In this document: positions 59,146 to 64,000 of the stretch, piece by piece
Layout of the letters: each line of letters starts with the position of its first letter
How positions within the stretch are numbered: the first letter of the stretch is position 1
Source of the DNA: Hyphomonadaceae bacterium
GTDB taxonomy: Bacteria > Pseudomonadota > Alphaproteobacteria > Caulobacterales > Hyphomonadaceae
DNA length: 64,000 nucleotides
Direction: 5' to 3'
Assembly (NCBI GenBank): GCA_024742355.1
Contig: JANSYM010000005.1
Coordinates: forward strand, 62,001 to 126,000
Program-made: the position numbers and the translations under genes
Notes under the pieces: model-generated
The model's database searches: none
The model's input: the letters and a program-made list of their open reading frames with translations, nothing else
What the model was told of the DNA's origin: nothing

Positions 59146-59597
59146 CGTTTGGCGATACACTCAATCTCGACCCGCGCACCAAGCGCGAGGCCGTTCGCGC
59201 CGAGGGCGCTTCGGGCCGGATAGTCTCCGTCGAAATAGGTCTTGTACACGTCATTGAAGGTCGGCCATTCAGCGATGTCTGCGAGGAAGACCGTGCATTT
59301 GACGACACGGTCCCAACCTAGACCGTTTGCAGCGAGCGTTGCCTCGATATTGTCCATGGTCTGGCGAGTCTCAGCTTCGATACCGCCCGGCACCAGACCT
59401 GCCTCTGGCGTCGTCCCGAGCTCGCCGGCAAGGAAAACCCATCCACCTGCCTCCACGGCACTGGAGAACGGAAAGCCCGCCTCCGCATAAGCGTCTTTGA
59501 CATAGTGGCGAACATCGTCGGACGCAGCGGTTTCTACCGGCGCCATTTGGCACGCCGAGGTGATTGCAAGAGCAGCGAAAAGCAGCGGGACACGCAT
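59142..59597 (-). CDS. RidA family lipoprotein
   Basis: A 151-residue RidA/YER057c protein with an N-terminal signal and lipobox TSAC (Cys16), so it is probably envelope-anchored rather than cytoplasmic. The trimeric deaminase fold shows AGELGTTPEAGLVPGGIEAETRQTMDNI, VVKCTVFLADIAEW, and the C-terminal PARSALGANGLALGARVEIEC with the substrate Arg. Conventional RidA removes 2-aminoacrylate in the cytosol; a lipidated copy should have a different substrate. Confidence 0.87.
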   Translation of the reverse strand: MRVPLLFAALAITSACQMAPVETAASDDVRHYVKDAYAEAGFPFSSAVEAGGWVFLAGELGTTPEAGLVPGGIEAETRQTMDNIEATLAANGLGWDRVVKCTVFLADIAEWPTFNDVYKTYFDGDYPARSALGANGLALGARVEIECIAKR

Positions 59598-59630
59598 CGG
59601 ACAATCTCCTTCAGGTCAGACCGCTCTTGC

Positions 59631-60521
59631 TTAACTTGTCTGCCCTTGCTCGGAAAGCGTCTTGGACGCACGCTTCACTTTCGGCTGCCAGCCCGGGCGG
59701 CCGAACAGGTACATGAACGCCTCACCGAAACTTCTCGATTTTTTCAGATCGGCGAACAGACCCGGCCATTCCGAAATCCAGACTGAAAGCGGATTGACGC
59801 TGTCATAGTCCCGCTTGAGGCCATATTTCGGGGTCTCTTCCTCGCGCTGATAGGTGCCGAACAGGCGGTCCCAGATGATCAGGATGCCGCCATAATTCTT
59901 GTCGATATATTTGTCGTCGCAGCCATGGTGTACGCGGTGGTTGGCTGGCGTATTGAGCACGCCCTCAAGCGGGCCCAGCTTGCCAATCAGCTCGGTGTGG
60001 ATCCAGGTCTGGTAACCGAGCACGATGATGATTCCGGCAAAGACCAGCGCCGGCGGAAATCCGATCAGAACGAGAGGGAAGTGTAACACCGCTGACGCGA
60101 AACCTTCAAAGGGGCCGAAGCGGACCGCCACCAAAACATTCATCTCGCGTGAGGAATGGTGCACCGCATGCTGCGTCCATAACAAGCGGACTTCATGCGC
60201 GATCCGATGTTCCCAGTAATAGGCGAAATCGCACGCGAGAATGGCAAGAGCAAACGTCCAGATCGTAATCGGCATCTGCCAGGTCACGAACGCGTCGGCG
60301 AAAAGGACCATGCCGACATAAAGGAAGGACATCAGGAAGATCTCGACTAACAGGGTCGGAATCTGCGTCGAGGCACTGGCAATCATGTCGAGCACGGCGC
60401 GCCCACGCAACTTGCCAGAGAACAAGGCTGTGAGAAGTTCGATCACCAGGATCGCGCCGCCAATCAGAAAGAAGACGTCATCGAAATCAGTGGCAAATTG
60501 GGAGATTGAGTCTGCAGTCAT
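59631..60521 (-). CDS. Sterol desaturase/fatty acid hydroxylase family protein
   Basis: A 296-residue membrane di-iron oxygenase-like protein. Helices in the first half enclose the His motifs HRIAHE, HAVHHSSRE and NHRVHHGCD, the eight-His set of the sterol desaturase/fatty acid hydroxylase family, and the end has WDRLFGTYQ. Substrate unknown: lipid or carotenoid hydroxylation are possibilities. It starts within the stop of the upstream TetR gene (4-bp overlap), so the two are co-transcribed. Confidence 0.9.
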   Translation of the reverse strand: MTADSISQFATDFDDVFFLIGGAILVIELLTALFSGKLRGRAVLDMIASASTQIPTLLVEIFLMSFLYVGMVLFADAFVTWQMPITIWTFALAILACDFAYYWEHRIAHEVRLLWTQHAVHHSSREMNVLVAVRFGPFEGFASAVLHFPLVLIGFPPALVFAGIIIVLGYQTWIHTELIGKLGPLEGVLNTPANHRVHHGCDDKYIDKNYGGILIIWDRLFGTYQREEETPKYGLKRDYDSVNPLSVWISEWPGLFADLKKSRSFGEAFMYLFGRPGWQPKVKRASKTLSEQGQTS

Positions 60522-61078
60522 TGTTTTTGTGTTCCGAGTCCAGTTGTCAGGGTGCGCCAGGCGAGGTCAGCGGCCTGGTCAGGAGTTGTTCCGCCGGCTT
60601 TGACGCTTTCCCAGCCAGCATAAAGCAGGTGGTCATAGGCCTGAACGATCCAGCTGGTTGGAATGGCCGTATCGAACAGGCCTTCGCCTTTGGCAGCATC
60701 GACCATTGCTTCGGTCTCACGCTTCTGGCGCTCAAAGGCGGCCTTCAGCTCCGGATCATCATCAATCGGCTCGAGTTCGAGAAATCCGTATCGATCACCG
60801 AGCGGGATGAGCGCGTGCAGAGATTTGCGCACAGCTTCAGAATACGAAGCGACATCGGCGCAAGCAGCATCAACCGCATCATCCATTTCCTGATTGGCAA
60901 TCTTCGCAAGCTGTCGGATCAGGTCGTCGCGGCTGGAAAAATGGCGATGCAGCGTCGCGCGCCCGACACCCGCCAAAGTTGCTACATCCGAGAGCGCAGC
61001 ACTCGGATCTTTGCTGAAAACCGCAAAGGCGGCCTCAACGATGGCATCTCGTGTAGAAGGACGTATGGAATTTGTCAT
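60518..61078 (-). CDS. TetR/AcrR family regulator
   Basis: A ~186-residue repressor. The HTH is IVEAAFAVFSKDPSAALSDVATLAGVGRATLHRHFSSRDDLIRQL (GVGRATLHRHF recognition helix). The C-terminal domain is helical with unknown ligand. ATG 61078 begins the usual N-terminus; an ATG six codons earlier lies inside the operator. The operator at 61077-61096 covers the start region, so strong autoregulation of this TetR-hydroxylase operon is likely. Confidence 0.92.
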   Translation of the reverse strand: MTNSIRPSTRDAIVEAAFAVFSKDPSAALSDVATLAGVGRATLHRHFSSRDDLIRQLAKIANQEMDDAVDAACADVASYSEAVRKSLHALIPLGDRYGFLELEPIDDDPELKAAFERQKRETEAMVDAAKGEGLFDTAIPTSWIVQAYDHLLYAGWESVKAGGTTPDQAADLAWRTLTTGLGTQKQ

Positions 61079-61096
61079 GAGACAATTATGTCTCAT
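61077..61096. promoter_or_regulatory. TetR operator at the start of the TetR-hydroxylase operon
   Basis: ATGAGACA-ATTA-TGTCTCAT: perfect 8-bp arms with a 4-bp spacer, overlapping the TetR start codon. Among the clearest operator sequences of the window. Confidence 0.78.
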
Positions 61097-61121
61097 TTGA
61101 TGCGTTCATGTCAATTGCGTT

Positions 61122-62117
61122 CTACAGATAGCGCAAATGGTGAAGCCCGGCCTGGCTGTAAATTTCGTCCAGAACCCTCTGCTGGCGCAGGATCATCTCG
61201 CCCTCTGTCGGCATCGGCGTGTGCGCATCAAGGGCCTCGATGGTCTCTGCCAATTGATAGGTGTAAGTCGAGATCGGGCTGATCTCGGCCAGCGAGATGG
61301 TCGCGGGGCCTCGGCTTAAAGTCAGACGGGCGCCAATGTGCGGCGCCAGAGGATTGTTGAACGAGATCTCCCCCTTGGTGCCGATTATTCTCATATCCGC
61401 CCGAAACGCCTCGCCAGCTGCCATGCTCGCTTCGAGGCGCGCGACGGCGCCGGACGCGAAGCCGAGTTCTGCAGTCATTTCCTCATCAACTCCGGTCGGG
61501 GTCAAATTGGCCGTCGCGCGGACATCGCTGGGCGCCTCTCCCATTATTGTCAGCGCCCAGTGAAGCGGATAACAGCCGAGGTCCATCATTGCGCCTCCGC
61601 CGGTTTCGACGCGGTGGCGAATCTCGGTGCCATTGTCCTTGATCGCGACATTGAACGTCGCATGCAGCTCACGAATGTCACCGATATCACCCGCCGCGAT
61701 CCAATCCATGCAGGTTTCGAAGGCTGGATGATAGCGATAGTGAAACGCCTCGATCAGGCGTTTGCCGCTCTTCTCCGCCGCCGCGAGCATGGCGCGTGCC
61801 TCGTCCGTATTCATCGCGAACGGCTTTTCGCAGAGCACGTGCTTTCCCGCTTCCAGCGCCTTGATCGTCCATTCTGCGTGAAGATTGATCGGCAGTGGGT
61901 TATAGACGAGATCAACTTCCGGACAGGCAATCACAGCTGCATAATCGTCAAACACCTGCGCCACACTATGGCGCGACGCATACGCTTCAGCACGGCTGCG
62001 GTCACGCGCAGCAATCGCCTCCAACCTCACCTGCGGCATCACCTTGGCCGGGTCGATCAGGGCCTTTTCCGTAATCCGCGCGGCGCCGAGAATGCCAATT
62101 CCAAGTCCAGCCATCAT
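61122..62117 (-). CDS. Gfo/Idh/MocA family oxidoreductase
   Basis: A 331-residue NAD(P)-dependent dehydrogenase. The N-terminal Rossmann motif is GIGILGAARITEKAL, the catalytic EKP motif is in HVLCEKPFAMNTDEA with Lys, and ETGGGAMMDLGCYPLHWAL is the family's second block with the conserved Asp/His-type residues. The substrate is probably a sugar or cyclitol derivative but cannot be named. GGAG five bases before the first ATG. No sugar genes are adjacent. Confidence 0.93.
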   Translation of the reverse strand: MMAGLGIGILGAARITEKALIDPAKVMPQVRLEAIAARDRSRAEAYASRHSVAQVFDDYAAVIACPEVDLVYNPLPINLHAEWTIKALEAGKHVLCEKPFAMNTDEARAMLAAAEKSGKRLIEAFHYRYHPAFETCMDWIAAGDIGDIRELHATFNVAIKDNGTEIRHRVETGGGAMMDLGCYPLHWALTIMGEAPSDVRATANLTPTGVDEEMTAELGFASGAVARLEASMAAGEAFRADMRIIGTKGEISFNNPLAPHIGARLTLSRGPATISLAEISPISTYTYQLAETIEALDAHTPMPTEGEMILRQQRVLDEIYSQAGLHHLRYL

Positions 62118-62219
62118 CCTTGCTCCCTGTCATGATGCCGCAAGGGGAGTGATTGCCCTTCGGTCCTGTCTGGGCTTTCTAAGCAGCGAAACCAAAATAA
62201 CCAGTCCGGAGAGTTCGCC

Positions 62220-63350
62220 ATGCCCGTAATCAATTTTCTGACCACCACGATATTCGATCATGGCGCGATTGGGCAGCTCGGCCAGACGCTCACCGGATTT
62301 GACGTCAAGCGCCCGATGGTGATCACCGATCCGGGCATCAAGGCGGTGGGCCTTCTCGATACAGTCCTGGAAAATCTCGGCATGGAGCCCGCCGCGGTCT
62401 TCGCGGATACGGTGGCCAACCCGACCGAAGACCAGGCGATTGCGGTTGCAGATCAGTATAACAGCGCCAATGCCGACGGTCTGGTCGCCCTGGGCGGGGG
62501 GTCAGCCATGGACCTGACCAAAGCAGTCGGGCTGCTCGCCGCACATGGCGGCCCGCTGGAAAAATATGCCGCGATCACAGGCGGTGCGCGCCATATCGGG
62601 AAACTGCCACCCCTGATCGCAGTGCCGACAACGGCCGGCACCGGCTCTGAGGTTTCCGTCGGCATGATCACGACCATGAATAATGGTCGCAAGGAGACGT
62701 TCGCCTCCCCGAACCTCATCCCCGCAACGGCGATCTGCGATCCGGACCTGACGCTTGGCCTGCCGCCCCTGCTCACCGCGGCGACCGGTATGGATGCGGT
62801 CACGCATTGTATCGAGGCGGTCCTGACACCAGCGGTGAACCCGCCGGCAGAAGGCATCGGCTATGACGGACTCAACCGCGCCATCAAGACAGGTGCCCTG
62901 AAACGGGCGGTTGCTGACGGCTCCGACAAGGATGCGCGCTGGAACATGATGATGGCGAGCTACGAGGGCGCCCTTGCTTTCACCAAGGGCCTCGGATCGG
63001 TCCATGCGCTCAGCCACGCGGCCGGGCGCTTGAAAGAGAAAAAGCTCCACCACGGCACGCTGAACGCGATCTTCCTGCCGCACCTGCTGCGCTTCAATGA
63101 GGGCGCGGCACCGGAGAAATATGAGCGCCTGCGTTTTGCGATGGGTCTGTCCGCAAATGCTGATCTCGGCGATGCGATTGCGAAACTGAATGACGATCTC
63201 GGCATTCCGCCAACGCTCTCGGCCATTGGTGTTGAATCATCCGACGGCCCCGGCATTGTCGAGTTTGCGCTTGCCGACCTCGCCCACCGCGGCAATGCCC
63301 GCCCGGCCGAGCAAGGCGATTATGAGCGGATCTTCGAGCAGGCAATGTAA
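62220..63350 (+). CDS. Iron-containing alcohol dehydrogenase
   Basis: A 376-residue group III alcohol dehydrogenase. The nucleotide site is VALGGGSAMDLTKAVGLLA, PTTAGTGSEVSVG is the family core, and the iron ligands are in MDAVTHCIEAVL (Asp, His) and SVHALSHAAG with a further His in KLHHGTLNAIFLPHLLRF. GGAG precedes the ATG. The acyl-CoA dehydrogenase 45 bp downstream on the same strand may be co-transcribed, suggesting alcohol to acyl-CoA catabolism. Confidence 0.92.
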   Translation: MPVINFLTTTIFDHGAIGQLGQTLTGFDVKRPMVITDPGIKAVGLLDTVLENLGMEPAAVFADTVANPTEDQAIAVADQYNSANADGLVALGGGSAMDLTKAVGLLAAHGGPLEKYAAITGGARHIGKLPPLIAVPTTAGTGSEVSVGMITTMNNGRKETFASPNLIPATAICDPDLTLGLPPLLTAATGMDAVTHCIEAVLTPAVNPPAEGIGYDGLNRAIKTGALKRAVADGSDKDARWNMMMASYEGALAFTKGLGSVHALSHAAGRLKEKKLHHGTLNAIFLPHLLRFNEGAAPEKYERLRFAMGLSANADLGDAIAKLNDDLGIPPTLSAIGVESSDGPGIVEFALADLAHRGNARPAEQGDYERIFEQAM

Positions 63351-63395
63351 CCCCCTGCCCTGTCGACAACTAAACAAACCCAGGAGGAGCCTGTC

Positions 63396-64000
63396 ATGGC
63401 GATCGATTTTGTAATTCCAGATGATGCAAAAGAGGTCCGCGCGCGGGTCCGGCAATGGGTTCAGGACAAATGTATTCCAGCCGAGAAACGTCTGGCCGAC
63501 GGCGACGCGCTCGACACGGTCATAGCCGATCTGCGCAAGAAAGCGCGGGCACAAGGCCTGTGGTTGCCTTTCATTCCGGAAGAACATGGCGGCATGGGCC
63601 TCGGCCCGCTCGCAAACGCGCTGGTGCAGATGGAACTCGGCCAGAGCCATCTCGGCGCACTGTCCATGAACAGCCAGGGGCCGGATGATGCCACCATGCT
63701 GACCCTGCTGGCGCACGGCACCGATCACCAGAAAGAGAAATTCCTGAAACCGCTCTTCAATGGCGAGAAGCGGATCTGTTACTCGATGACCGAGAAAGCC
63801 GCTGGCGCCGATGCCACTGGCATGCAGACCAGCGCGGTCAGGGACGGCAAAGGCAATTATGTTCTCAATGGCGAGAAATGGTTCTCCTCCTCCGCCAATG
63901 TCGCTGACATCGCCGTCGTGATGGCCAAGACCAATCCCGACGCTCCGCGCCATCAGCAATTCTCGACTTTTATCGTTGAGCTGCCAAATCCCGGGTACAA
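63396..64000 (+). CDS. Acyl-CoA dehydrogenase (partial, cut by the window edge)
   Basis: About 201 codons are visible. The start MAIDFVIPDDAKEVRARVRQWVQDKC is preceded by AGGAGGAG, an excellent ribosome site. LWLPFIPEEHGGMGLGPL and CYSMTEKAAGADATGMQTSAVRD plus LNGEKWFSSSANVAD match the N-terminal half of acyl-CoA dehydrogenases of the medium/long-chain ACAD11-like branch. The catalytic half lies outside the window. Confidence 0.9.
   Translation, partial: MAIDFVIPDDAKEVRARVRQWVQDKCIPAEKRLADGDALDTVIADLRKKARAQGLWLPFIPEEHGGMGLGPLANALVQMELGQSHLGALSMNSQGPDDATMLTLLAHGTDHQKEKFLKPLFNGEKRICYSMTEKAAGADATGMQTSAVRDGKGNYVLNGEKWFSSSANVADIAVVMAKTNPDAPRHQQFSTFIVELPNPGY

Noticed and set aside
62118-62219. Inverted CCTTGC/GCAAGG between the Gfo/Idh and alcohol dehydrogenase genes
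   Set aside because: Arms are only 6 bp with a 16-bp gap and no supporting context.

Overview
The window is a dense, GC-rich piece of a bacterial chromosome. Gene content points to an aerobic alphaproteobacterium of the Caulobacterales/Hyphomonadaceae type. It carries a PhyR-NepR-HWE kinase general stress response set, System I cytochrome c maturation (ccmABCD), PHA genes (phaB, phaR), a LexA box of the alphaproteobacterial GTTC-N7-GTTC form, a TTAA-N7-TTAA CtrA-type box, several acyl-CoA enzymes and many predicted lipoproteins. This placement is inferred from gene families; no rRNA or other phylogenetic marker is present. I see no tRNA, rRNA, CRISPR, insertion sequence, prophage or plasmid genes.

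Layout. 1-6.0 kb: acyl-CoA thioesterase, acyl-CoA synthetase, ThiD, PhzF and a DMT exporter. 6.2-12.6 kb: FAD oxidoreductase, a helix-hairpin-helix protein, MurI, a PstS-like lipoprotein, a YbaK-type deacylase, DUF6065 and DUF4349. 12.6-14.7 kb: phyR, nepR and an HWE histidine kinase. 14.9-22.6 kb: PilZ, BolA, a coiled-coil protein, FtsH, a membrane-anchored TAXI protein, a degenerate SDR, peroxiredoxin and SixA. 22.8-25.5 kb: a shortened photolyase under a LexA box, a glycosyltransferase and a small membrane protein with an apparent ATT start. 25.6-31.4 kb: SnoaL-like protein, an acyl-CoA dehydrogenase pair, glutamate-synthase-like protein, VUT transporter and FolA. 31.5-35.9 kb: SMP-30, a secreted DUF11-like protein, thermonuclease, phaB, phaR and DUF1223. 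36-41 kb: aconitase and ccmABCD. 41-45.6 kb: MarR, NUDIX, YciB, EamA, Nfu and DUF2333. 45.7-50.3 kb: a four-gene minus-strand operon of secreted or lipid-anchored proteins (subtilase, propeptide-like lipoprotein, unknown lipoprotein, M23 peptidase). 50.3-55.9 kb: esterase, feruloyl-CoA synthase, a membrane protein with a winged-helix regulator, and a beta/gamma-crystallin. 55.9-64 kb: fused oligopeptide ABC ATPase, TetR-cupin pair, lipoprotein RidA, TetR-fatty acid hydroxylase pair, Gfo/Idh oxidoreductase, Fe-alcohol dehydrogenase, and an acyl-CoA dehydrogenase cut by the window edge.

The genome is very compact. Of about 16 convergent gene pairs, six share a 4-bp block holding both stop codons, and most others are less than 12 bp apart. 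No gene-free stretch exceeds about 250 bp. The longest are 23703-23942 (AT-rich, two promoters), 14636-14866, 22606-22829 (direct repeats) and 20028-20245 (nothing recognised).

The most interesting items are the SOS-type, apparently leaderless promoter on a photolyase lacking its FAD domain; the subtilase/propeptide/M23 lipoprotein operon; the terminator hairpin that doubles as the first codons of the DUF1223 gene; the ATT-started small membrane protein; and the PstS C-terminal tail encoded antisense to a conserved deacylase.
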